From positions 1 to 57,047 of the forward strand of contig CACYLY010000009.1 of NCBI GenBank assembly GCA_902775355.1: DNA of 57,047 bases, in the 5' to 3' direction. The position numbers and the translations under genes were made by a program. Below the pieces are notes generated by a model. It had not been told where the DNA came from. It made no database searches and saw only the letters and a list, made by a program, of their open reading frames with translations. Origin of the DNA: Oscillospiraceae bacterium. GTDB lineage: Bacteria > Bacillota > Clostridia > Oscillospirales > Oscillospiraceae. Position 1 is the stretch's first letter; each line of letters begins with the position of its first letter. Positions 24,369 to 32,801 of this stretch are shown here, piece after piece.

Positions 24369-25492
24369 ACCGGCACCTCCACAAAGCACCATTTGCGTCC
24401 CAGATCAATGATCCCGCGGATCAGGCCGGCAATGGCGCCGCCGATGAACCAGACGAAGAGCCACAGCAGCAGCAGACCCAGGGCCAGCACGATGATCGCG
24501 GTGCCCAGGACGATCAGCAGGTTCGCCAGCTTCGGGAATCCACTGAAGGCGGCCACCAGAGCGGCGGAGCCCAGCACGATCACCAGCAGGGCCAGGCCCA
24601 GGGCCAGCACCGTGGGGATCAGCAGCAGGACGATGCCCGCCAGGGTGACGGGAATGGCCAACAGGATATACAGGATCAGCAGGAACACCCGGGTCTTGCG
24701 CCGGGTCTCGGGGATATAATCCAGATTGTCCAGATCATAGTCCGCCGCGTTCAGCTTTACGGTGGGCAGCTCCGGCTCAGGCTCCTGGACGGGAGCGGGA
24801 ACGGTCGTTTCCTCCGCCGCGGGCTCCTCCAGCTTGGGGAACAGCTGCTCCTCCGTTTTCGGCTCAGCGGGGGCCGCAGGCTCCGCCGGCGCGGGCTCCT
24901 GCTCCGCGGGGCGCTCTTCCGCCGGGATTTCTTCGGCAGGGGCCTCATCCTCGGCGACAGGCTCCGGCGGCTCCTCCAAGGGAGGCTCTTCCCCGGGCCG
25001 GCGTGCTTCGTCGGGGCTTACGGGCTCCACTGGCAGCGCTTCCACCGAGCCCTCGATGGGGACGGCTTCCGCCTCGATCTGGAAGGGGACATACTCGGAA
25101 TCCGCAATGGGATGGGGCTCGTCGGGGAAGAGGGAAAACTGGTTGACCTGGACAGGCTCCGCCTCCGGCTCCCTGACCGCCTCCGGCTCCCCCTCGTGTC
25201 GGGGGGCCACCTGCTGATAAATCTTGTCGATCGCCAGCACGAAAGCGGGCGTCTGATCCTCCTCCTCGGGGGAGGCCAGAAGATGCTCGCGCTCCTTTTT
25301 GTTGTAAGTCCGCGCGAGGACGACGGCCTGACGGGTGGGAGACACCAGCAGGTCCATCAACTGCTGCTCATCCTCGGCGTCGTCAAACAATCTGCTGTAC
25401 ATGGAGAGAGCGGTCTGTCGGTCCTCCTCCGCCATAAAGGTCAGCAGCTTGCCGAGTTCTGGCAGAAATCTTTGCTTAACTATTTCAGTCAC
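24365..25492 (-). CDS. Membrane protein with long acidic Pro/Glu-rich linker
   Basis: About 375 residues. An N-terminal helical domain begins VTEIVKQRFLPELGK, then comes a long Glu/Pro/Ala-rich linker (about 115-265), then four closely packed hydrophobic helices (about 280-365). A GTG start at 25492 is proposed: the frame is open further upstream, but upstream ATGs overlap the promoter -10 box and so lie outside or at the very edge of the transcript. An ATA eight bases after GGAGGTGA is an unlikely alternative. No function is recognised; a scaffold or sensor in the membrane is possible. Confidence 0.65.
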   Translation of the reverse strand: MTEIVKQRFLPELGKLLTFMAEEDRQTALSMYSRLFDDAEDEQQLMDLLVSPTRQAVVLARTYNKKEREHLLASPEEEDQTPAFVLAIDKIYQQVAPRHEGEPEAVREPEAEPVQVNQFSLFPDEPHPIADSEYVPFQIEAEAVPIEGSVEALPVEPVSPDEARRPGEEPPLEEPPEPVAEDEAPAEEIPAEERPAEQEPAPAEPAAPAEPKTEEQLFPKLEEPAAEETTVPAPVQEPEPELPTVKLNAADYDLDNLDYIPETRRKTRVFLLILYILLAIPVTLAGIVLLLIPTVLALGLALLVIVLGSAALVAAFSGFPKLANLLIVLGTAIIVLALGLLLLWLFVWFIGGAIAGLIRGIIDLGRKWCFVEVPV

Positions 25493-25553
25493 CTCCGATT
25501 GCTCCGGACAGGTCCTGACAGGGGATACCAATCCATTATGGCAAATCATAAGC

Positions 25554-25582
25554 ATTATAGCCTCTTTGTACAAGAAGGTCAA
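25554..25582 (-). promoter_or_regulatory. Promoter of the membrane-protein/MarR operon
   Basis: Minus strand TTGACC (25577-25582), 17-base spacer, TATAAT (25554-25559). It fixes the 5' end near 25547 and so rules out the upstream ATG codons. Confidence 0.75.
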
Positions 25583-25614
25583 GAAAAATCGTATGGAAGG
25601 GGGGATTTCGGGCC

Positions 25615-25643
25615 TTGACAAGGGCAAAGCGGGGGAATAGAAT
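25615..25643 (+). promoter_or_regulatory. proS promoter
   Basis: TTGACA (25615-25620), 17-base spacer, TAGAAT (25638-25643), back-to-back with the divergent promoter at 25554-25582. Confidence 0.75.
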
Positions 25644-25707
25644 AATATCCCTGACATTTGATACCGATACGGCCGGGGCCGGGCCCCGGGAAAGAGAGGA
25701 CAAGAGC

Positions 25708-27144
25708 ATGGCGAAAGAGAAGAAAGTGGAACAGATCACCGATATGGAGCAGGACTTTGCCCAGTGGTATACCGATATCTGCCGCAAGGCGGAGCTGGTG
25801 GAGTACGCCTCCGTCAAGGGCTTTACCATCCTGCGGCCCTACGGCTACGCGATCTGGGAAAACATGCAGCGGATCCTGGACGGGGAGTTCAAGAAGACCG
25901 GCCACCAGAACGTGGCGATGCCGGTGCTGATCCCCGAGAGCCTGCTGAAAAAAGAGGGCGAGCTGGTCAACGGCTTCGCGCCGGAGGTGGCCTGGGTCAC
26001 CATGGGCGGCAGCGAGCAGCTGGAGGAGCGCCTGGCCTTCCGTCCCACCTCCGAGACCATGTTCTGTGACCACTGGTCCCGGGTGCTGCACTCCTACCGG
26101 GAGCTGCCCATGCTCTACAACCAGTGGTGCTCCGTCATCCGCTGGGAAAAGACCACCCGTCCCTTCCTGCGCTCCCGGGAATTCTGGTGGCAGGAGGGCC
26201 ACACCCTCCACGAGACCGCCGAGGAGGCCCAGGCCGAGACTGAGCAGCAGCTCAACTGCTACGCGGACTTCTATGAGAAGGTGCTGGCCATCCCCGTGGT
26301 CCGGGGCCGCAAGACCGAGAAGGAGAAGTTTGCCGGCGCCGAGGCCACCTATACCGTGGAGTGCATGATGAAGGACCACAAGGCCCTCCAGGGCGGCACC
26401 TCCCATTATTTCGGGGACAAGTTCTCCCGGGCCTATGACGTGACCTTCACCGGGCGGGACAACAAGCTCCAGTACCCCTTCCAGACCTCCTGGGGCGCCA
26501 CCACCCGCATGATCGGCGCGGTGATCATGGCCCACGGCGACAACAACGGTCTGGTGCTGCCCCCGCAGATCGCTCCCATCCAGCTGGTGGTGGTGCCCGT
26601 GGCCCAGCACAAGCCCGGCGTCATCGAGGGCGCCCAAGCCCTGCGGGACCGGCTGGCGGCGGCCGGCTACCGGGTGAGCATCGACACCTCCGACAATAGT
26701 ATGGGCTGGAAGTGCGCCCAGTATGAGATGAAGGGCGTGCCCCTGCGCGTAGAGATGGGCCCCCGGGACATGGAGAACGGCCAGTGCGTGATGGTCCGGC
26801 GGGACAACGGGGAGAAGACCTTCGTCAAGCTGGAGGAGCTGGAGCAGAAGGCCGGCGAGCTGCTGCAGGCCGTGCACGACGGGCTCTTCGAGAAGGCCCG
26901 CATCAATCTGGAAGAGCACATTTACCCCGCCTTCTCCGTCGAGGAGGCCAAAAAGCTCCAGGAGGAGCACGGCGGCTTTATCAAGACCATGTGGTGCGGC
27001 GACCAGGCCTGCGAGCTGGCCATGAAGGAAAAGGCCGGCATGTCCTCCCGCTGCATCCCCTTTAAGCAGGAGCACCTGGCGGACACCTGCGCCTGCTGCG
27101 GCAAGCCCGCCAGGACCATGATCTACTGGGGCGTGGCCTACTGA
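25708..27144 (+). CDS. proS: Proline-tRNA ligase, archaeal/eukaryotic-type short form
   Basis: 478 residues, charges tRNA-Pro. The class II motifs are visible: GYAIWENMQRILDGEFKKTG (motif 1 region), RPTSETMFCDHWSRVLHSYR (motif 2 region) with RPFLRSREFWWQEGHT, and SWGATTRMIGAVIMAHGD (motif 3). The C-terminal zinc-like cysteine cluster CACCGKPA and terminal Tyr are typical of the ProS3 form, which lacks the editing insertion of the longer bacterial enzyme. The start follows AGAGAGGA. Confidence 0.96.
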   Translation: MAKEKKVEQITDMEQDFAQWYTDICRKAELVEYASVKGFTILRPYGYAIWENMQRILDGEFKKTGHQNVAMPVLIPESLLKKEGELVNGFAPEVAWVTMGGSEQLEERLAFRPTSETMFCDHWSRVLHSYRELPMLYNQWCSVIRWEKTTRPFLRSREFWWQEGHTLHETAEEAQAETEQQLNCYADFYEKVLAIPVVRGRKTEKEKFAGAEATYTVECMMKDHKALQGGTSHYFGDKFSRAYDVTFTGRDNKLQYPFQTSWGATTRMIGAVIMAHGDNNGLVLPPQIAPIQLVVVPVAQHKPGVIEGAQALRDRLAAAGYRVSIDTSDNSMGWKCAQYEMKGVPLRVEMGPRDMENGQCVMVRRDNGEKTFVKLEELEQKAGELLQAVHDGLFEKARINLEEHIYPAFSVEEAKKLQEEHGGFIKTMWCGDQACELAMKEKAGMSSRCIPFKQEHLADTCACCGKPARTMIYWGVAY

Positions 27145-27177
27145 TTCAATGACGCTTTCCGGTTGAAAAGAGAACAC

Positions 27178-27219
27178 AAAAACGAGAGGCGAATTCCCAT
27201 GAATTCGCCTCTCGTTTTT
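27178..27219. terminator. Bidirectional terminator between proS and a convergent gene
   Basis: Perfect 19-base arms (27178-27196, 27201-27219) with a 4-base loop, A-run before and T-run after. Confidence 0.9.
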
Positions 27220-27228
27220 GTCGCCTCC

Positions 27229-28224
27229 TTACTGCCGGAAGGCCAGCATGATGCGGAAGAGGTCGCCGCAGACGGCCAGCAGCTCCTGATCCGCCTGCCG
27301 GACCGCGGCGGCGTCCGCGCGCAGCCGGGCCTCCGCCCGGCGGAAGCTCTCCTCGTAGACGCCGGTCTCCAGCCGCAGCATGGCCTGCTGCAGCATGGCC
27401 AGCTCCGCCTTGGACATCCGCCGGTTCCCGGGCGTCTTGTTCACGGCGATCATGGCCCGCACCTGCTCCAGCATGACGCGCCCGCCCTCCAGATTCTTGC
27501 GCAGCTGCTGCCGGCTGGCCTTCAGCTCGGCGGCGCGGTCCTGCTGCTGCCGGATGGCGGCCCGGCGCTCCCGCAGGAGCCTCTGCACGATCTCAAACTC
27601 CGGCTTGTTCAGATAGGGCGAGTTGCGGTTGCCGCCGGCGGCGAGCCTGGTCTCGGTAAAGCCCAGCAGGCAGGTGGTCACCTCCGTCAGGCCTTCATTC
27701 AGATCCGGGTCCGCAGCCTGGATGTTCAGGCTGTACATGATATAGTGGGTGGCCTCATGGCAGAGCGTGTCCATCAGATCCTCCGACCTGGACGAGACGC
27801 TGGTCAGCACGCGGATGACCTTGCTGCGGTAATCATGGCTGTATTCCCCCGCCCGGTTTGGGCTGGACATCTTTGCCGGGTCGTCCGTCACCTCCAATGT
27901 CACGTCGGGCATGATGTGCACGTGGCTCAGCAGCTCCATCAGCGCGCTCTGCAGCTGCTTCTGGGTCTCGGCCAGGGGCACGGAGCCGGGGGTGGAGACG
28001 ACCGTGCGGAAATGATAGTCCTCCAGCAGGAGCCATTCCATGCCCTTCTTCCGCAGCCGCTCGGCGGCGTTGTTGAAAAGGGAGGTCACCCGCTGCTCCT
28101 CGGGCGGGCGATACATGGCCTGGACCTGGGCGGCCTGCTTCTTGCGCAGCCTTTTTTCCCGCAGATGATTCCGCAGCAGGGCGAAGAGTGCGAGAATCAC
28201 GATCAGGGCGATATAATCCAGCAT
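27229..28224 (-). CDS. Membrane-anchored protein with HExxH metalloprotease-like motif
   Basis: 331 residues. One N-terminal transmembrane helix (3-17) is followed by a basic stretch, then a domain with the zinc-binding-like motif HEATH (156-160) in DLMDTLCHEATHYI and a downstream NEGLTE (176-181) that could give the third, glutamate ligand, as in gluzincins. The C-terminal third is a long charged coiled coil. This looks like a membrane metallopeptidase of SprT- or minigluzincin-like type, but no family was firmly recognised. Confidence 0.65.
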   Translation of the reverse strand: MLDYIALIVILALFALLRNHLREKRLRKKQAAQVQAMYRPPEEQRVTSLFNNAAERLRKKGMEWLLLEDYHFRTVVSTPGSVPLAETQKQLQSALMELLSHVHIMPDVTLEVTDDPAKMSSPNRAGEYSHDYRSKVIRVLTSVSSRSEDLMDTLCHEATHYIMYSLNIQAADPDLNEGLTEVTTCLLGFTETRLAAGGNRNSPYLNKPEFEIVQRLLRERRAAIRQQQDRAAELKASRQQLRKNLEGGRVMLEQVRAMIAVNKTPGNRRMSKAELAMLQQAMLRLETGVYEESFRRAEARLRADAAAVRQADQELLAVCGDLFRIMLAFRQ

Positions 28225-28323
28225 AGCATGTCACAACCTCTCTCTGCGGATGACGACGCCGTTCGTTTCCGCTGGTTCGTTTCTTTTCTTATGCCGTCAG
28301 GGGACTTTCTCCCTGACAGCTTT

Positions 28324-28950
28324 TTATTCGAGCCACTCCACAAAGAAATACCAGTGCGGGATCACGGGATCGAGAGGATAAAACTCCTTTTCCGTCGGTT
28401 CCTCTTCGCAGTAGAAAAGCCAGATGCGACAATAAAAGACATCGTTTTCATCGTGTACATGCGCGACAAAACAGCAGGCATCGGTGTCGACGATGGGACT
28501 CTCGAAATCTACATATACATAGTGGAAGAGGGTATCATCCAATATACTGGCTTTATCGATGATGGGGTGATCTGTGTAAAATGCTTTTGCTCGATAGTAA
28601 TTGGGATGATACACAAACACTGTTTTTTCGCGAACGTCATACTCATAATCATTCGAACTGCTGCTGTATTCCATCATGACGGCGACGAGCTCTTCCATCT
28701 CCGTCTGATGCTCCAGGAGAAAGGCCTTCATGGCTTCTTTCTGTTCCTCGATCCAGGCCAGGGGAGATTTCGCGCTCTCCGCGGGAGAGGGCATTGACGG
28801 CGCCGGGCTGACCGGCTCCTGTGTGGGAGCGGGGCTTTGCGTCGGCGTGAGAACAGCTTCCTCGGGCGTTTCGGCCACGCCGGCGCAGCCGGCCAGGAGA
28901 AGCCCCGCGCAGAGAAGGAGGGCGGCGCAGACCAGAAGGCGTTTTTTCAT
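28324..28950 (-). CDS. Uncharacterised lipoprotein
   Basis: 208 residues. The signal ends in LLAGC, so it is lipid-anchored. A Pro/Ser/Thr-rich linker (about 28-62) is followed by an acidic, aromatic-rich domain with several Cys (DACCFVAHVHD, FYCRIWLFYC). No family recognised. AAGGAG precedes the ATG. Base composition is lower in GC than neighbours in its C-terminal half, which may mean recent acquisition. Confidence 0.75.
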   Translation of the reverse strand: MKKRLLVCAALLLCAGLLLAGCAGVAETPEEAVLTPTQSPAPTQEPVSPAPSMPSPAESAKSPLAWIEEQKEAMKAFLLEHQTEMEELVAVMMEYSSSSNDYEYDVREKTVFVYHPNYYRAKAFYTDHPIIDKASILDDTLFHYVYVDFESPIVDTDACCFVAHVHDENDVFYCRIWLFYCEEEPTEKEFYPLDPVIPHWYFFVEWLE

Positions 28951-29023
28951 CTTTTCATGCTCCTTTCGGGACGGGGTTTGGGCAAGTCCCTGTCCGTAAA
29001 ACGATTGAGAACAGGAAAAGGTT

Positions 29024-29136
29024 TCATTCCAGCTTTTTCTCCGCCGGGAGCACGGTCCAGCCGGGGCGCTCTACCTCCCGGAGGATCGCGAAGCCGTTTT
29101 TCTTCCAGAAAATGGCTTGCCTCGCAGGGGCTTCTA
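29024..29136 (-). pseudogene. C-terminal remnant of a GNAT-like acetyltransferase
   Basis: Minus strand, the frame ending at 29024 reads APARQAIFWKKNGFAILREV followed by a short tail and a stop. AxxFWKKNGF resembles the last strands of GNAT acetyltransferases (FYEKxGF). No start or upstream part exists, because the lipase gene stops at 29134 in another frame. Likely the scar of a deleted gene. Confidence 0.35.
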
Positions 29137-29952
29137 ATACCCTCGCCGCTTCAGGTCCTCCGCGATCTCCGTGTAGACCCGGCAGATATCGCCGACGCCT
29201 TCGCCCGCCTTCCGGGAGAGGGGCGCACGGCGCAGGTCGATGGCGTCCAGATGGGAGATGCCGCGAAAGCCCCTGGCGCGCAGGACATGGGTCTCGCCCC
29301 AGGCGGCGGATTCCACCGAGACCAGCCCGTCGTTGGGCCCCTCGAGTCGGTTGAGGACGAAGTTTGCGGTGGAGAGATTGATATCCGACAGGGGATGGGA
29401 CATGACGCAGGCGTAGCTCTGATAAAACACGCCCGGCACGTCGGGGTTCTCCCGGTTGAAGCGCTCCATGGCGGCGGTGGAAAAGCCCTGGCAGACCTTC
29501 AAAAAGTCCGGCTTCTTGTCGCCGATCAGGCGGATCCAGTTGTCCACGGCGAAGGCGGCCAGCCGGAAGATGCCTTCGGGGAAGAGCAGGAGCCGGTCGA
29601 TGGTTTTTGAGCCCCGGTGGGGCGTGGCGATGGTGGTGATGCTGGCGATCTTCCCGCCGCAGCCCAGGGAGGAGGCGGCCATGCGGGCGTCCAGACCGCC
29701 TTTGGAGTGGGCGATCAGGTTGAGCTTCTCCGCGCCGGTCTCCTGAAGGATGGCGTCAATGCGCCCGGCGAGGACGGCGGCGTTGGTCTCCACGCTGCCC
29801 CAGCAGTCCTGCAGGCCGTAGAAGACAGACGCGCCCCGCTCCTCCAGGGCGCGGGGGATCCGGCCCCAGTAGACCGGCCATTTCAGATCCCGGAATCCGG
29901 CTCCGTGGATCAGAACGATGGGGTATCGGGTGGCGCAGCTGGTATCGGACAT
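29134..29952 (-). CDS. Lipase/esterase of the alpha/beta-hydrolase fold
   Basis: 272 residues. PIVLIHGAGF forms the oxyanion region and the nucleophile elbow is AHSKGG (Ser83), as in triacylglycerol lipases. LEGPNDGLVSVESAAW and HLDAID give plausible Asp and His of the triad. No signal peptide. The start at 29952 has AAAGGAGGAAG upstream. Part of a three-gene operon with a 2H phosphoesterase and an unknown protein. Confidence 0.88.
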   Translation of the reverse strand: MSDTSCATRYPIVLIHGAGFRDLKWPVYWGRIPRALEERGASVFYGLQDCWGSVETNAAVLAGRIDAILQETGAEKLNLIAHSKGGLDARMAASSLGCGGKIASITTIATPHRGSKTIDRLLLFPEGIFRLAAFAVDNWIRLIGDKKPDFLKVCQGFSTAAMERFNRENPDVPGVFYQSYACVMSHPLSDINLSTANFVLNRLEGPNDGLVSVESAAWGETHVLRARGFRGISHLDAIDLRRAPLSRKAGEGVGDICRVYTEIAEDLKRRGY

Positions 29953-29989
29953 GGAGCTTCCTCCTTTCGTGGATTGTTCTCGTTCGGGC

Positions 29990-30499
29990 TCAGCCGGACA
30001 GCTTGACGGCGCCCAGGATCTCATAGCCGCTTTCCAGGACCCGGGAGAATTCGACCGCCGAAATGTGGGCCGTAAAGGGCGTAAAGGCCGTTTCCATCCT
30101 GCGGTGGAGACTTTCCAGGCCCGCCTCGGGGGAATAGTACAGCGTTGTATGCGCCCTCCAGCGTTCCGTCCCGGTCCAGAGATCCAGATCGGCGGGAAAG
30201 GCCGCCGCGATGCGCCGGTGCAGGGCCTCCAGCTCCGGGGACGGCTCCGGCAGGGCGGCGAGGATGGAGGTCTCCTCCAGCACTTCGAGCCGGCCATAGC
30301 GGACGGAAAAGGCCGGGGCGTCCCGCAGGAGCTCCCGGCAGGCTTCGAGAAAGCGGGCTTCCTCTTTACCCACGTAAGTCGCAAGGGTGATATGCCCGTG
30401 CAGAGGCAGGCCCGCCTCCCCGGGAGGGAAAGCAAGGCTCCGCAGGGCCTGCAGCTTCTCCGTGGCGGCCCCGTCCAGTTTGGCGATCACACACAGCAT
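29990..30499 (-). CDS. 2'-5' RNA ligase-like 2H phosphoesterase
   Basis: 169 residues. The two HxT(L) motifs that define the family are present: HITL (36-39) and HTTL (117-120). Members act on cyclic phosphodiesters or 2'-5' RNA bonds. Ten bases downstream of the preceding gene and 37 upstream of the lipase. The true substrate is unknown. Confidence 0.88.
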   Translation of the reverse strand: MLCVIAKLDGAATEKLQALRSLAFPPGEAGLPLHGHITLATYVGKEEARFLEACRELLRDAPAFSVRYGRLEVLEETSILAALPEPSPELEALHRRIAAAFPADLDLWTGTERWRAHTTLYYSPEAGLESLHRRMETAFTPFTAHISAVEFSRVLESGYEILGAVKLSG

Positions 30500-30509
30500 G
30501 GCAAAGTCC

Positions 30510-30911
30510 TCAATTGTTGGTCCCCGAGAGGAAGGAGAGGGTAAAGCCCTCGTATTCGCAGAACATCAGATCAAAAACGAAGAAGAAGGGGGCCAGCCCC
30601 TCCGGCCTCTCCAGCTCGTCCCGCAGGGCCTTGTCATCCTCAAAGACGGTGACCCGCCGGGGCGGACCGAAGAGCCGCTCCGTCTCCCGGGCGATGGGCT
30701 GCCACACATCGTCGCCGCTGAGCTCCCGCAGAGCGGCGTGAAAGCCCTCCGGGGCGGGGATCAGCTTCAGGTCCCGGCCCTTGATCTCGTAAAAGTCACA
30801 GAAGGCGCGCAGATAGTCCCCGGCGGGGAAGGCCGTGACCGAGGTCTCATAGCGCAGCGCCAGCTGGTCCAGCAGCGCGGTTTTCTGTTCGATGACGGGG
30901 TCGGCAGGCAT
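30510..30911 (-). CDS. Uncharacterised 133-residue protein
   Basis: Soluble protein with an acidic middle and an aromatic strand FFFVFDLMFCEYEGFTLSF near the C-terminus. Family not recognised. AAGGGAGG precedes the ATG. First gene of the operon with the phosphoesterase and lipase. Confidence 0.7.
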   Translation of the reverse strand: MPADPVIEQKTALLDQLALRYETSVTAFPAGDYLRAFCDFYEIKGRDLKLIPAPEGFHAALRELSGDDVWQPIARETERLFGPPRRVTVFEDDKALRDELERPEGLAPFFFVFDLMFCEYEGFTLSFLSGTNN

Positions 30912-31003
30912 GGCGGGGCCCTCCCTTCGGACGATGGGACGGAGGGACGGCCCTCTGCCCCGGATGCTGAGATGGATCGTCCATCATTTGTATGATCAAG
31001 AAG

Positions 31004-31033
31004 AGTATAGCTTGAAGGAAACTTGCTTGTCAA
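31004..31033 (-). promoter_or_regulatory. Promoter of the 30911 operon
   Basis: Minus strand TTGACA (31028-31033), 18-base spacer, TATACT (31004-31009). Confidence 0.65.
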
Positions 31034-31054
31034 GCGCAGCGGCTCATGGCAAAA

Positions 31055-31090
31055 CGGCACCCTGCTGAGGCTGTTGTCCGCAGGGTGCCG
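31055..31090 (-). terminator. Terminator downstream of yidD
   Basis: CGGCACCCTGC (31055-31065) pairs with 31080-31090, followed by TTTT on the minus strand. About 90 bases beyond the yidD stop. Confidence 0.65.
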
Positions 31091-31180
31091 CGTTATGGAT
31101 CCATTGTGCCGGAGCGGGTGGGACACAGTACGATCCTCCCCTGGTCCGGAAGAACTGTTCAGGGCGGAAAAACGGCGGCT

Positions 31181-31660
31181 TTAGGGATAGTCGAATCCGC
31201 CGCCCTTGGTGTTGCAGCGTGAGAATCGGCCGAAGCCCTTCCGCAAGCCTTTGATCAGCCCGTATTTTTCTATGGCCAGAATCATGTATTCGGAGCAAGA
31301 CGGCTCAAAGCGGCATTTGTTCCGCAGCGAGTCCGGCGCCAATCTCTGATAGATCCGGATCAGGCAGAGGATCGCCCGCTTTGCCGTGAGAAGGAAATAG
31401 GCCAGCAGGAAAGCCGCGGCGGCAAGGATCCTTCCTCCGGGTGAGACCTGGACCTGCTTCAGACAAAGAACGAGCGCCGCTGCCGCAAGAGCGGGGAGAA
31501 GCAGGTAGAGCGCCACTCTCCCCCAGCGGATCTCCGGACGGCGCAGAAGCCTGACATAGGCTGTGCTGCGCGGGTCCTTCTCATCACAGAACAAGGCTTT
31601 CGCAATGGCGTCACGGTCGTGGAGCTGTTCCTCCGAAATCAGTACTTCTTTGACGTCCAT
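31181..31660 (-). CDS. yidD: Membrane protein insertion factor YidD with N-terminal extension
   Basis: About 159 residues from MDVKEV. The C-terminal 70 residues are a clear YidD domain: LIRIYQRLAPDSLRNKCRFE, PSCSEYMILAIEKYG, FGRFSRCNTKGGGFDYP. Normal YidD is about 70-90 residues; here an N-terminal acidic region and two extra hydrophobic helices precede it. A GTG at 31693 would add 11 residues; neither start has a good ribosome site. It follows the DUF4177 gene. It is not next to rpmH/rnpA/yidC as in the canonical locus, so it is probably a second, divergent copy. Confidence 0.8.
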   Translation of the reverse strand: MDVKEVLISEEQLHDRDAIAKALFCDEKDPRSTAYVRLLRRPEIRWGRVALYLLLPALAAAALVLCLKQVQVSPGGRILAAAAFLLAYFLLTAKRAILCLIRIYQRLAPDSLRNKCRFEPSCSEYMILAIEKYGLIKGLRKGFGRFSRCNTKGGGFDYP

Positions 31661-31711
31661 ATTTGATATCAAACGCAACAATAAAACGCACACACAGCTT
31701 GATTTGGAAAG

Positions 31712-31933
31712 TCAGATATCTCTTTCGAAAATCAGCATGTAGTAGCTAATGGGGATAGCCTGCTGGAAACAGCCGGGTTTTTCTGTAACGCTGATGGTTT
31801 CCATGGAATGGTACACCCATCCCTGACTTGCTTCCTGGTTGATGATATCCGCAAAAGTGTTGAACGCGGACTGCGTGTCGCCCTTGTCGACATTGATGTT
31901 TTTCGGGCCTGCAACTGCTTTGTACCGTTTCAT
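31712..31933 (-). CDS. DUF4177-like small protein
   Basis: 73 residues. The layout MKRYKAV...FADIINQEASQGWVYHSMETI and a terminal YYMLIFERD matches small DUF4177 proteins, whose role is unknown. GAGAGGAG precedes the ATG. Probably co-transcribed with the YidD-like gene 51 bases downstream. Confidence 0.7.
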   Translation of the reverse strand: MKRYKAVAGPKNINVDKGDTQSAFNTFADIINQEASQGWVYHSMETISVTEKPGCFQQAIPISYYMLIFERDI

Positions 31934-32206
31934 GTTTTTCTCCTCTCAATCGTTTCCGCGCCGTGTGTGAGTTTTATTGTTCAACAGGATTTTGCGCCCC
32001 GGGCAGCAATCAAGCGTGGCGGGATGAAAAAACACAAAAACACTATAGCGAATCACGACAATAAAATCAACTGGTCTCTGTCCCGGCGAACAAAAAAACG
32101 CTGTCTGATCGCAAGGAAAAAAGAGGAAGCTTATGACGGGGGCGATTTTTTGCCCGGGCGCGCGTTTTGTCAAGGTGTTTTTTATCTGTATTCAAAAAAG
32201 AATTAT
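31934..32206. other. AT-rich gene-free stretch
   Basis: No convincing gene or terminator. Lower GC than most of the window and adjoining a decayed gene, so probably eroded sequence. Confidence 0.4.
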
Positions 32207-32709
32207 GAAGTGATCGACTGGCAGCAGAATACCGAAGATGCAAAGAGGAACTCACAAGATTTGATTTGTCAAGAGTAGCGGATCTCTGTGCACCAGGCAT
32301 GCCTTGTCCGAATGAGTTGGTTACGGCAGATACCTGTCCGTGCTTCTTTGCTGCTGCGCGGGATGACAGAACGGTAGACATCAAAAATACACTGATGATG
32401 GAACTGGCATTGGCTGAAAAAGGCATCCCGTTTGAAAGCCATATCTATTCCTTTGGCGGGCATGGTTTCTCTACAGCCGAGCCTTGGATTATCACCAACT
32501 CGGTTTCAGAACGAGTACCTCATTGGGTCGATGACAGTATCGGATGGTTGAAAGAAACGCTTGGGACATTGACAAGAACAGGCATAACTGAGCCCAATAT
32601 TGCAGTCAGCAAAAACGGCGACAATGCTCCCATCCTGTCTGTCATGTGTGGGCACAAACCAGCCCCGTTTTGCCCCGATTCACCGCGAAAAAACCACGGT
32701 ATAGTCTGA
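32207..32709 (+). pseudogene. C-terminal fragment of an alpha/beta hydrolase/esterase
   Basis: The open frame after a stop at 32206 reads SDRLAAEYRRC..., then CPCFFAAARDDRTVDI and GIPFESHIYSFGGHGFS, the acid- and histidine-bearing C-terminal part of dienelactone-hydrolase-like or acetyl-xylan-esterase-like proteins. The nucleophile elbow and the N-terminal half are missing and there is no ribosome site. A non-homologous tail follows TRTGITEPNIA. Its GC content is lower than the flanking loci. Confidence 0.55.
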
Positions 32710-32801
32710 TATTTACTACCGATTTACTACTGATAATTGAGCCTCAGGATGACACGAAGAGAGCCCATGGAGCGAAAAGCTTCCAAAGGCTCTTTTCTAT
32801 C

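Noticed and set aside
28290-28322. Plus-strand terminator-like hairpin with T-run (GTCAGGGG/CCCTGAC)
   Set aside because: The T-run is on the strand opposite to the flanking genes, so it does not serve any gene seen here; kept out as a feature.
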